Origin: an uncultured Succinatimonas sp.
GTDB taxonomy: Bacteria; Pseudomonadota; Gammaproteobacteria; Enterobacterales; Succinivibrionaceae
NCBI GenBank assembly: GCA_937896115.1
Contig: CALBLB010000002.1
Location: forward strand, 1 to 12,502
Length of the DNA stretch: 12,502 bases
Direction: 5' to 3'
Of the stretch, positions 1-7,551 are shown one piece after another. Under the pieces are notes generated by a model. The model was not told where the DNA came from and made no database searches. It worked only from the letters and a program-made list of their open reading frames with translations. Every line of letters starts with the position of its first letter. Position 1 is the stretch's first letter. Position numbers and translations under genes: made by a program.

Positions 1-1
1 A

Positions 2-1321
2 AGCGGTCAGAAAAAAGAGATGGGCGCGCAAGTTGCAGGAGAGATCTTAGGACAGCCCAAGGTTTTGTATATTGTGGCAATGATCCTGGCGGTAATGGGC
101 GTAGTACCGGGCATGCCGCATTTTGCTTTCGGAATATTAGCCTTGATAAGCTTTGCTTGCGGCAAATTCATAGAAAAACGTCAGGCAAGGTTAAAAGCCG
201 AAGCTTTGAAAGCTCCTACTAAGGAGCAGCTGGAAGCACAGGGCGGACGTCCCGAGCAACGAGAATTGTCATGGGATGACGTAAACGAAGTCGATGTGGT
301 GGGACTTGAAGTAGGGTACCGCCTGATCCCTCTTGTTGACAAAAAGCAAAATGGAGAGCTCTTAAGCAGGATCAAAGGTGTACGCAAAAAACTTTCGCAG
401 GATCTCGGGTTTTTGGTACCTCCGGTACATATAAGAGACAATCTTGATTTGGCTCCCGGGGCCTACCGTATTACGCTTATGGGCGTGACTTTCGGAGAGG
501 CTGAAGTCCAAATAGACCGTGATATGGCCATCGATCCCGGGCAGGTATTCGGCAAAATCGAAGGCCTTGCCACCAAAGATCCGGCTTTCGGACTCGATGC
601 CGTGTGGATAGCCAAAAGTGATAACGACAAAGCTTTGAGCCTTGGATATACCGTAGTTGATTGTCCTACGGTAATAGCCACGCATCTTTCCCAAATTCTT
701 GCTAATAACTGTTCGTCGTTACTGGGCCAGGAAGAAGTGCAGAATATTTTAAATATCGTAGCCAAAAATCAGCCTAAATTGGTAAACGGTTTGGTCCCGT
801 CGGTAGTCAGCTTGGGACTTTTGACCCATATACTGCAAAGTTTGCTTCAAGAAGGCGTTCCGGTGCGGGATATGCGCACCATACTCGAAACTTTGGTACA
901 GTACGCACCGCGCTCTCAAGATCCCGAGGTGTTGACCGCCGCCTGTCGTATAGGTTTAAGACGTCTTATTTTGCAGGATGTGGCAGGAGATGAGAAGATC
1001 ATTCCCGTGATCACCTTAGCACCGGATCTTGAAAAGGTACTGACCAAGTCATTAGAAAGCGGCGGTTCGTCGGGTATAGGCATTGAACCTGGGCTTGCCG
1101 ACAGATTGCAAAAATCTCTGGCAGAAAGCTCTGCTGATCAGGAAATGAAAGGCGAGCCGTCCATACTTTTGACTTCTGGGGTATTGAGATCGACCTTATC
1201 GCGTTTTGTCAGAAATTCCATTCCTGCATTAAGGGTGCTTTCATATCAGGAGATCCCTGATGACAAGCAGATCAAGATAGTCTCTTCGGTGGGTGCCACC
1301 CCAAAAATGGTCGGGCAGTAA
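2..1321 (+). CDS. flhA: FlhA, flagellar type III export apparatus protein (C-terminal part, 5' end outside window)
   Basis: FlhA is the large inner-membrane component of the flagellar export gate. Its cytoplasmic domain docks export chaperones and substrates. The frame is open from base 2, so 439 residues are visible of a protein usually about 690 long. The ATG at 20 is internal, because the frame reads through it. The visible part starts just before the last membrane segments (hydrophobic, with VVPGMP, about 22-57 residues in). It continues into the cytoplasmic domain with the conserved blocks LEVGYRLIPLVD, IKGVRKKLSQDLGFLVPP, HIRDNLDL, GEAEVQIDRD, DPAFGLDAVWI and VIATHLSQIL. The sequence GQEEVQNIL and the later ETLVQYAPRSQDPEVL are also family-typical. 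This pattern favours flagellar FlhA over virulence-type SctV homologues. The stop is TAA at 1319-1321. No hairpin with a T-run follows, and the next gene is not flhF, the frequent partner in gammaproteobacteria. Confidence 0.95.
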   Translation, partial: SGQKKEMGAQVAGEILGQPKVLYIVAMILAVMGVVPGMPHFAFGILALISFACGKFIEKRQARLKAEALKAPTKEQLEAQGGRPEQRELSWDDVNEVDVVGLEVGYRLIPLVDKKQNGELLSRIKGVRKKLSQDLGFLVPPVHIRDNLDLAPGAYRITLMGVTFGEAEVQIDRDMAIDPGQVFGKIEGLATKDPAFGLDAVWIAKSDNDKALSLGYTVVDCPTVIATHLSQILANNCSSLLGQEEVQNILNIVAKNQPKLVNGLVPSVVSLGLLTHILQSLLQEGVPVRDMRTILETLVQYAPRSQDPEVLTAACRIGLRRLILQDVAGDEKIIPVITLAPDLEKVLTKSLESGGSSGIGIEPGLADRLQKSLAESSADQEMKGEPSILLTSGVLRSTLSRFVRNSIPALRVLSYQEIPDDKQIKIVSSVGATPKMVGQ

Positions 1322-1328
1322 GTAAGAC

Positions 1329-1357
1329 TATAGTTAACTACGCATAAGTGTGATAAT
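1329..1357 (+). promoter_or_regulatory. Possible extended -10 promoter for the HAD gene
   Basis: The 72-bp gap between flhA and the HAD gene contains TGTGATAAT at 1349-1357. This is an extended -10 (TGN) followed by GATAAT, a 5/6 match to TATAAT, 36 bp upstream of the ATG at 1394. The -35 region at the matching distance (near 1329-1334, TATAGT) is poor, which is tolerable for an extended -10 promoter. A perfect 10-bp palindrome, TAGTTAACTA (1331-1340), overlaps this position and could be an operator. This is a prediction from motif shape only. Confidence 0.35.
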
Positions 1358-1393
1358 ACGTTTCGGATCTTTTAAGAATGCTTGGTGGATGGC

Positions 1394-2752
1394 ATGAAAT
1401 ACGACTTATATTCATATGATCTGTTTGATACGGTGATCACGAGAAGTACCTTAAAACCAGAAGGTATCTTTGCGGTTATGCAGTCGTGTTTTAAGGATAT
1501 CCCGGAATTATCAGAAGGCGCACCCGAGCTTTGCGGTGATTTTGTGTTGATCCGCAAAAATGCCGAAGCCGTTGCCAGAAAAAAAACGGCTTCACAAGAA
1601 ATAAAATTAAGTGATATTTACGCAATAATTAAAAAAAATTACGGTCTTACCGAGGCTCAGACGCAGGAATTGCTTGTTCTTGAAGAAAAAACGGAAATCT
1701 TATGTAGCATTGCGCTTAAGCAGCGGGTAGATGAGATCCTTTCAAGAATAAGTGAAGGCGAGCGCGTCGTTTTCATTTCCGACATGTATTTAAGTCAGAA
1801 AATCATCAAGGAGATGCTTTATAAAATATCTCCTGCCTTGGCTGATCTTCCTTTATATTTATCTTCAGAAATTGGTCTTAGCAAAGCAAGCGGCGATCTT
1901 TTTAAATATGTAAGATCAAAAGAAGCAATCAGTTTTGAGCATTGGATCCATTTTGGTGACAATTATAAATCTGACTATAAAATTCCCCAAAAATTGGGGA
2001 TCACGGCAAAATGGCTTGAACCTGCTGCAACCAACGGTTTTTACAAGTATCTGAACAGATGCCACGGCAACAGTACTTTTTCTTTGATGCTGGGATGTGC
2101 TCAGGCGGCGTTAAAAAATTCAGGAGATCTTTCTGAAAATAATTTATACAGAACCGGGGCTTTATGTGCAGGACCTGTTTTTTCCACGTTTGCAGACTGG
2201 ATCTTAAGACAAAGTTTAAAGAGAGGCATATCTCATCTGTATTTTATTGCAAGAGACGGTTTTATTATCAAACGCATTGCAGATGAACTCATCAAAAAAT
2301 CCGGCATAAATATAAAGACAAGTTATATTTATTCGTCGCGACAGGCATGGGATCCTAAAACTCAGGAGCAGCAGGAATTACTGGCTTTATACGGTAAGCA
2401 GGAAATAAAGCCAAATGCCAAGTTGGGTTTTGTAGATATTTGGGGAACCGGAGGATCGCTTAAACATTTTTGTGATCTGTGCAAATTGGATGCAAGCAAC
2501 ATCACTTTGTTTTTATACGGAACATACTTCTACGAGGATGATGCTCTGGGCTTTGAGCGTATGATTTTTGCCCAGCACCTGAAGCTGAACGGTCATATCG
2601 AATTTTTGGCTAAGGCACCTGAAGGGCAGTGCACAGGATTTAAACTTGAAAAAGGCCATGTCGTTCCGCTTTGCAGAGAGCAGGAAAAACTTGACATTCA
2701 AAATTTCGGCTTTTCGCAATATTTAAGCGGGAGAATATGGAAGCGGCTTTAG
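1394..2752 (+). CDS. HAD-superfamily hydrolase-like protein of surface-polysaccharide loci (COG5610-like), apparently frameshifted near its 3' end
   Basis: The N-terminal HAD phosphatase-like domain carries all four motifs. Motif I is D9-L-F-D12-T. Motif II is the S129 of FISDMYLS. Motif III is K164 in LSKASG. Motif IV is HFGD189NYKSD194. A second domain follows with the family hallmarks YFIARDG, YIYSSRQAW, FVDIWGTGGSL and FLAKAPEGQ. As I recall it, this arrangement matches predicted hydrolases found in capsule, O-antigen and LPS clusters, often beside glycosyltransferases. The substrate is unknown. I prefer the ATG at 1394. A TTG at 1382 in the same frame is possible but less likely; GGTGGA at 1384-1389 could serve as a short-spaced ribosome site. 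The frame ends at TAG 2750-2752, after 452 residues, in what looks like the middle of a conserved C-terminal helix region. The reading continues in the frame starting at 2737, so the intact protein was probably about 548 residues. Confidence 0.75.
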   Translation: MKYDLYSYDLFDTVITRSTLKPEGIFAVMQSCFKDIPELSEGAPELCGDFVLIRKNAEAVARKKTASQEIKLSDIYAIIKKNYGLTEAQTQELLVLEEKTEILCSIALKQRVDEILSRISEGERVVFISDMYLSQKIIKEMLYKISPALADLPLYLSSEIGLSKASGDLFKYVRSKEAISFEHWIHFGDNYKSDYKIPQKLGITAKWLEPAATNGFYKYLNRCHGNSTFSLMLGCAQAALKNSGDLSENNLYRTGALCAGPVFSTFADWILRQSLKRGISHLYFIARDGFIIKRIADELIKKSGINIKTSYIYSSRQAWDPKTQEQQELLALYGKQEIKPNAKLGFVDIWGTGGSLKHFCDLCKLDASNITLFLYGTYFYEDDALGFERMIFAQHLKLNGHIEFLAKAPEGQCTGFKLEKGHVVPLCREQEKLDIQNFGFSQYLSGRIWKRL

Positions 2753-3039
2753 AGAAGGCTTGGGACGATTTTGTAAAATATTGGATGATCTTTAAAAATT
2801 ATACTCTCGGCTCTAATAATGAACTGTATCGTCTTATCGAAAGTCTCATCAGCAAATTTTTATTTTTTGCCTCCAAAGATGAATTATATTATTTCTTAAA
2901 TTTTCCTGATTACCCTAAAAGTGAGAAAAATCTGGCGATCTTGCGTCCTTTGAGAGTTTTGAAATACCAATTCAAAATTTTTTCTCAGAAACTAAAATTC
3001 ATTGAAAAATCAAAAATATTATCAATATTTCGCGATTGA
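2737..3039 (+). CDS. C-terminal portion of the HAD protein in a shifted frame (possible frameshift fragment)
   Basis: This 100-codon frame overlaps the end of the HAD gene by 16 bp in the -1 frame. Its first residues, ALEKAWDDFVKYW, look like the 'G-x-x-x-F-v' helix that normally follows the second domain of COG5610-type proteins. The remainder is aromatic and basic, with FFASKDELYYFLNFPDY and a Lys/Phe-rich end, and it does not resemble an independent family I know. Adding one G to the GGG at 2729-2731 would join the frames cleanly as YLSGENMEAALEKAW, giving one protein of about 548 residues. Alternatively it could be made by translational coupling, since GGGAG (2729-2733) lies 3 bp before ATG 2737. 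A third option is -1 slippage upstream. A lesion or an assembly error is the simplest explanation. The stop is TGA at 3037-3039. Confidence 0.5.
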   Translation: MEAALEKAWDDFVKYWMIFKNYTLGSNNELYRLIESLISKFLFFASKDELYYFLNFPDYPKSEKNLAILRPLRVLKYQFKIFSQKLKFIEKSKILSIFRD

Positions 3040-3078
3040 ATTATCTAAGTTACCGTAAATAAATCAATATAAAAATAT

Positions 3079-5625
3079 ATGAGCAGATTCAATCCATTTA
3101 ATCGTGATCGTGAAAACGATAACCAGCAGGATAACGGTTCTCAACAAAACGGAGATCTTTACACCGATTTCAGTCCCGATGCAGCAGACAGGATAGGGGA
3201 TCATCGCGAGAAATCAGACGAGTCTAAAGCTGAAAACAACCGTGAAAAAGCAGAGCAGCACGGCAAAAGCCGTTTTACTCATGCTTTTTACGTGCTGATG
3301 TTAAAGCTGGGTTTGGTAGGTGCGGTAGTTCTCGGCGTTTTGTTCATTTATTTTGATTCGGTGGTGTTCTCCAAATTTGAAGTGGATGATCGTTGGGTAT
3401 TGCCAGCCGTAGTGTATTCAAGACCGCTTGAGCTTTATCCTGATCAAAAACTCTCTTTGTCTCAGATGATCTATGAGTTAAAGCTCTTGAAATACCGTCA
3501 GGTCCAAAATCCTTCAAAACCAGGGGAGTACGCTGTTTCTGAAAAGAACGGCAGAGTTGTACTAATTAAAAGACCTTTTGAATTTCCCGATGCCAAAGAG
3601 CCCAAAGCTGCTCTTTTAGTACAGTTTCAGGGACAGCGCGTACAAAAAATTGTTAATGCGGATAACCGCAGCGATTTGGGTTACGTGCGTATGGATCCGG
3701 TATTGCTTGATCGTATCAACCGTATCGATCCTAAAGAAGATCGTATTTTTCTCGATTTGGACAGTGTGCCCAAAGCTCTTATCAACACCCTCATTCAGAT
3801 TGAGGATCGCTCTTTTTACAGCAACATGGGGGTAAACTTCTGGGCCATCATCCGTGCCGGCATCAAAAATTTTTTTGCAGGTCACGTAGTGCAGGGCGGT
3901 TCGACTATTACCCAACAGCTGGTCAAAAACTATTTTTTAAATTCCGAGCGCAGTTATTCTCGAAAGTTTAAAGAGATCATCATGGCGCTCATCATGAATC
4001 ACCGCTACAGCAAAGAGCAGATCCTCGAGGCCTATTTAAATGAGATTTATCTTGGTCAAAACGGTAATGCAGGGGTTTACGGTTTCGGTTTGGCCTCTTA
4101 CTTTTATTTCGGCGTTCCCGTATCCGAATTAAGCCAGGATCAGATGGCACTTTTGGTGGGCATCATTAAAGGACCGTCTTTGTATGATCCCTGGAGAAAT
4201 CCTGAAAAAACTTTAGAGCGTCGTAATGTAGTGCTTGCGGTAATGCATGAGCGCGGTTTTTTAAGTGATGCGGAATATGCTCAATACAGCGCCAGACCTT
4301 TGGGAGTTATACGTCGCGGCAGCATGAATTATTCAAAGACTCCGGCATTTATGGGAGTTTTAAAGCAGGAAATAGCATCTCGTTTCGGCAACGACTTTCT
4401 TTCAGGCAACGGAATAAAGATCTTTACCTCTCTTGATCCTCAAGCTCAGCAGTCGGCTGAAAAGGCGGTGCAGTCTGAGCTTAATACCATTGAAAAAGAG
4501 CGCAAGATCTCAGGATTGGAATCGGCCATGGTGGTAAGCTCCTGGCGAACTGCGGAAGTTTCTGCAGTTGTAGGCTCGCGTACGCCTCAATACGCAGGTT
4601 TTAATCGCGTATTGGAGGGCAGACGTCAGGTAGGATCCATCATCAAACCTTTGGTTTACCTTACTGCATTTAATAACGGTATTCACTCAGGCACCCTTAT
4701 AGACGATTCTCCGCTTACCATACGCCTTTCAACAGGGCAGTTGTGGCAGCCTAAAAACGATGACAAGCGCTATCGCGGTCCCATACCGGTACATTATGCC
4801 ATGGCTCATTCATTGAATATTCCTACCGTGCGTCTTGGCATGAGGGTAGGTTTGAATCATGTTGCCGAGACCATGCGCAAAGTGGGCATAAAAGGTAAGA
4901 TCCCGCTTTACCCTTCCATGCTTTTAGGAACGGTTGAATTAACACCCTACGAGGTAAACTCCATTTATGCATCTTTGGCTACCGACGGCGTGTATACCGA
5001 TCTCACTACTTTGCGCACCGTGGTTAAAGACGGCAAAGTGGTATATGAACGTGAAAGCAACCGCACAGAGCGCAAGCTTGATCCCAGAGATACTTACCTT
5101 ACCTTGTACGTAATGGAGGAAGCTACTCAAAGCGGAACCGGCTATCGTATCGGTCAAATGTTCCCCAATATAAAGATAGCCACAAAAACCGGTACCACCA
5201 ACGATAACCGTGATACTTGGGCTGTGGGAATAGATAATGATGAGGTTGTATCCACCTGGGTCGGTTTTGATAACAATAAGTCTACGGGCTTATTCGGATC
5301 GTCTGGGGCTATGCGCGTTTACGGAGCATATCTTAAAAACCGCGGCGTGGATTCTTTAGAGTTGAAACGTCCTGACGGGGTTAAGTTTGTAAACTTCAAC
5401 AGCAAAGGTAATATCTTAGCTGACAGTTGCCGGGTAGCAGGAATGCAACTGCTGCCGGTCAGAACCGATAAGATCCGTTATGTAGACGAAAGTTGCGGGT
5501 TATCCTCATTAAATACTCAGCCATCTCCTGCAAGCTCAGAAACAGGCTCTGTGAAAAAACCTACGCCTTTTTCACAGTTGCAATCAAATGATGACAAGCT
5601 TGAACAGGCGGCGTTAGAAAACTAG
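3079..5625 (+). CDS. mrcB: Penicillin-binding protein 1B, bifunctional peptidoglycan glycosyltransferase/transpeptidase
   Basis: This enzyme polymerises lipid II and cross-links the new glycan strands on the periplasmic face of the inner membrane. Its 848 residues match the usual PBP1B size (E. coli 844). The order is: a polar Asn/Gln/Asp-rich cytoplasmic tail (1-67); one membrane anchor (about 68-91); a UB2H-like region (about 100-195); the GT51 domain with catalytic E242 in EDRSFYSNMG, QGGSTITQQ at 272-280 and the second Glu E299; then the transpeptidase domain. The transpeptidase has nucleophile S520 in SIIK, SLN at 578-580 and KTGTT from K703. The tail keeps a Cys pair (C784, C806), as in other PBP1B proteins, then a low-complexity polar end. 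The UB2H region suggests activation by an outer-membrane LpoB-type lipoprotein. The start is forced: an in-frame stop lies at 3070-3072 and ATG 3079 is the first start after it. No clear Shine-Dalgarno precedes it; the leader is A/T-rich. Confidence 0.96.
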   Translation: MSRFNPFNRDRENDNQQDNGSQQNGDLYTDFSPDAADRIGDHREKSDESKAENNREKAEQHGKSRFTHAFYVLMLKLGLVGAVVLGVLFIYFDSVVFSKFEVDDRWVLPAVVYSRPLELYPDQKLSLSQMIYELKLLKYRQVQNPSKPGEYAVSEKNGRVVLIKRPFEFPDAKEPKAALLVQFQGQRVQKIVNADNRSDLGYVRMDPVLLDRINRIDPKEDRIFLDLDSVPKALINTLIQIEDRSFYSNMGVNFWAIIRAGIKNFFAGHVVQGGSTITQQLVKNYFLNSERSYSRKFKEIIMALIMNHRYSKEQILEAYLNEIYLGQNGNAGVYGFGLASYFYFGVPVSELSQDQMALLVGIIKGPSLYDPWRNPEKTLERRNVVLAVMHERGFLSDAEYAQYSARPLGVIRRGSMNYSKTPAFMGVLKQEIASRFGNDFLSGNGIKIFTSLDPQAQQSAEKAVQSELNTIEKERKISGLESAMVVSSWRTAEVSAVVGSRTPQYAGFNRVLEGRRQVGSIIKPLVYLTAFNNGIHSGTLIDDSPLTIRLSTGQLWQPKNDDKRYRGPIPVHYAMAHSLNIPTVRLGMRVGLNHVAETMRKVGIKGKIPLYPSMLLGTVELTPYEVNSIYASLATDGVYTDLTTLRTVVKDGKVVYERESNRTERKLDPRDTYLTLYVMEEATQSGTGYRIGQMFPNIKIATKTGTTNDNRDTWAVGIDNDEVVSTWVGFDNNKSTGLFGSSGAMRVYGAYLKNRGVDSLELKRPDGVKFVNFNSKGNILADSCRVAGMQLLPVRTDKIRYVDESCGLSSLNTQPSPASSETGSVKKPTPFSQLQSNDDKLEQAALEN

Positions 5626-5669
5626 TTTATTTGCAAAAAGAATAAATTGATTTAAGAGATTAAGATCAA

Positions 5670-6704
5670 ATGATGATTGATGTTTCCCTATGCTGTGATC
5701 GCAATATGCTAGAGCAGGCTTATGTAACGATTAAATCTGTAAAAGACAGCTCTTCTCAAGGAAACGAATTTTGTTTCAATATAGTTAGGGAAGCGGAGAC
5801 TTCTGAAAGCGAAATCAGACTGTTCTCTGGTTTGGAAGATAAAAAAACCAAAATAAATTTTTTTAATATTAACAATTATGTCAGCAAACAAGAAAAAAAA
5901 GCCTTTGCAGTTTTAGGTTATCCTTTTACAGCTGCATCATATAGGATTTTTTTGCCTAAAATTATTTCGGATAATGTAAAAAAAACCATTTATCTTGATT
6001 GTGATCTTATAGTTCGTAAAGATCTCCATGAACTTTGGACTCAACCGTTAAATGGACATATATTATCTGCGGTTAAGGATTTCGGAGTTGTATATCACAT
6101 AATTAAAAATGATATTAAGCATAAAGAGAGCATTGCCCTTAAGAAGCTTAATCTTATAAAACCTGAGAATTATTTTAATAGCGGAGTATTATTATGTAAT
6201 TTAGATAAAATGCGTAAAGAAAATTTTATAAGCAAATGTTTACGTGTTTTATCTCAACAAAAAAATATGATCTATTTGGATCAGGATCTTCTAAATATTG
6301 TATGTAATGGTGATTTGCAGATCTTAGATGCAAATTGGAATGTTATTACTGAATTTACAAATATGAAAAAAGATCTGCTTGAAAATTTGAGCAGTAGTGA
6401 TAGACATTCCTTTACGGATTCATTACGTACTCCTGCAATTATTCATTATGCAGGTCCAATTAAGCCTTGGGAATCAACGGAAATAGCTTTATCATCTTAT
6501 TGGTGGCAAACGGCTAGATTTACACCGTTTTACGAGCAAATTCTCATGAAATCTACACGTAATTTAATAAAAGAGTCAAAATTTATTCTTTGGTCCTTGA
6601 AACTACACTATCTTTTTATTAAGTTGTTAAAAACTGTTACAGGTGCTAATAGGTTTGATAAAAAAACCAAGCAATTAAAAAAGCTTTTAAAAATCTTTAG
6701 GTAG
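5670..6704 (+). CDS. Glycosyltransferase family 8 (LPS galactosyl/glucosyltransferase-like)
   Basis: This is a retaining GT-A enzyme that transfers a hexose from a UDP-sugar, most likely onto lipopolysaccharide core or another surface glycan at the cytoplasmic side of the membrane. It has the GT8 signatures: the metal-binding D110-C-D112 in IYLDCDLIV; the acceptor-region N170-S-G in YFNSGVLLCNLDKM; YLDQDLLN; and the C-terminal metal/phosphate-binding H259-Y-A-G-x-x-K-P-W267. The length (344) fits WaaI/WaaJ-like enzymes. The C-terminal 60 residues are basic with aromatic stretches, consistent with membrane association. The donor and acceptor cannot be read from sequence. The gene follows mrcB by 44 bp with no visible terminator. 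Start ATG 5670 is chosen; the ATG at 5673 is equally possible, and the upstream ribosome site is weak. The gene is markedly AT-richer than mrcB. Confidence 0.9.
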   Translation: MMIDVSLCCDRNMLEQAYVTIKSVKDSSSQGNEFCFNIVREAETSESEIRLFSGLEDKKTKINFFNINNYVSKQEKKAFAVLGYPFTAASYRIFLPKIISDNVKKTIYLDCDLIVRKDLHELWTQPLNGHILSAVKDFGVVYHIIKNDIKHKESIALKKLNLIKPENYFNSGVLLCNLDKMRKENFISKCLRVLSQQKNMIYLDQDLLNIVCNGDLQILDANWNVITEFTNMKKDLLENLSSSDRHSFTDSLRTPAIIHYAGPIKPWESTEIALSSYWWQTARFTPFYEQILMKSTRNLIKESKFILWSLKLHYLFIKLLKTVTGANRFDKKTKQLKKLLKIFR

Positions 6705-6711
6705 ATAAATA

Positions 6712-7500
6712 TTATTCAAACCTCAGTTTAGTTTTTATTCCCTGCTTTGTTATATTCGAAATCTCTTTTTTTAATAAATAACGTTTTAGCCCATGCCTGA
6801 TCCAGAAAGGTGCTTTTAAATAGGCAATATCTTTTTTGTTCCTTGAACCTATTTCTGAATTTTGTTCTGGATCTGTTTTTACGATACAGGGATTAAGTTG
6901 CCAACAGATAAATTTTATTGCAGGCTTGAACATTCTTGTAAAAAGAAAATCATCAACAGGTGCAGGGAGCTTTAAAGAATTTTCAATGGCAAATTGTGCA
7001 GCTTTACGTGACAGTATGTATCCCTGACAGCCTATCGGTTTGGGTGAAAGTTGACATATCAGTTCGCTATTGTCATTTAATTGAATTTTTTCTTTAGCAA
7101 CGATGTGTTCTTTTTCTAAATCAAAGCATATTAAACGGCATATATCTACATTACTTGGCAGCCATTCATCGGTATTTAAATAATATTTTGCGCGATCTGA
7201 AATAATGAGATCATCCTCGAGTATAGCAACGAATTTTTCATTTGATTCAAGCAAAGCTTGCCAGCATTTACGATGACTTAAAAAAGTTCCGATCTCGGCA
7301 GGAGTGAGTTGTCTGGTATATCTTGATCTAATTTCAGGATCATTTTTTTTGTATTGGATTGAATCACAATAGTCTGTACTAAGCAATTTCCCATCTATTC
7401 CGGGTACTCGCTTAAAATTTAATTGTAATTCGTTAAGTCTGTTTGTGATTTTTTTTAAACGATCTTGTGAGCGGTCGAGGTTTATAAATAGGCAGAGCAT
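6712..7500 (-). CDS. Glycosyltransferase family 25 (LPS biosynthesis protein)
   Basis: GT25 enzymes add galactose or glucose residues in the outer part of lipooligosaccharide, as LgtB/LgtE and LpsA do. The 262-residue protein opens with the family start FINLDRSQDRL, followed by FKRVPGIDG (29-37). Next comes the block ltpaEIGTFLSHRKCWQ, where upper case marks the best-conserved part. The E95-D-D97 of VAILEDDLII and GCQGYILSRKAA follow, and then D183-D184 of APVDDFLF. The start at 7500 is supported by an AAGG about 7 bp upstream on the minus strand. It lies 51 bp downstream of the GT2 gene on the same strand, so the two probably form an operon. Its stop is only 7 bp from the stop of the convergent GT8 gene. 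Sugar specificity is not deducible. Confidence 0.9.
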   Translation of the reverse strand: MLCLFINLDRSQDRLKKITNRLNELQLNFKRVPGIDGKLLSTDYCDSIQYKKNDPEIRSRYTRQLTPAEIGTFLSHRKCWQALLESNEKFVAILEDDLIISDRAKYYLNTDEWLPSNVDICRLICFDLEKEHIVAKEKIQLNDNSELICQLSPKPIGCQGYILSRKAAQFAIENSLKLPAPVDDFLFTRMFKPAIKFICWQLNPCIVKTDPEQNSEIGSRNKKDIAYLKAPFWIRHGLKRYLLKKEISNITKQGIKTKLRFE

Positions 7501-7551
7501 AAGATACCTTTAATAATGGTTAATTTGGCCATGATGAAATCTTTTTCTTAA

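Noticed and set aside
20..22. ATG at 20 as the true start of FlhA
   Set aside because: The frame is open to base 2, and the residues from here begin within the last membrane region of FlhA, so the gene starts outside the window.
362..765. Overlapping 100-110-codon minus-strand frames within flhA
   Set aside because: The plus strand encodes conserved FlhA blocks throughout, and the antisense products resemble no known family.
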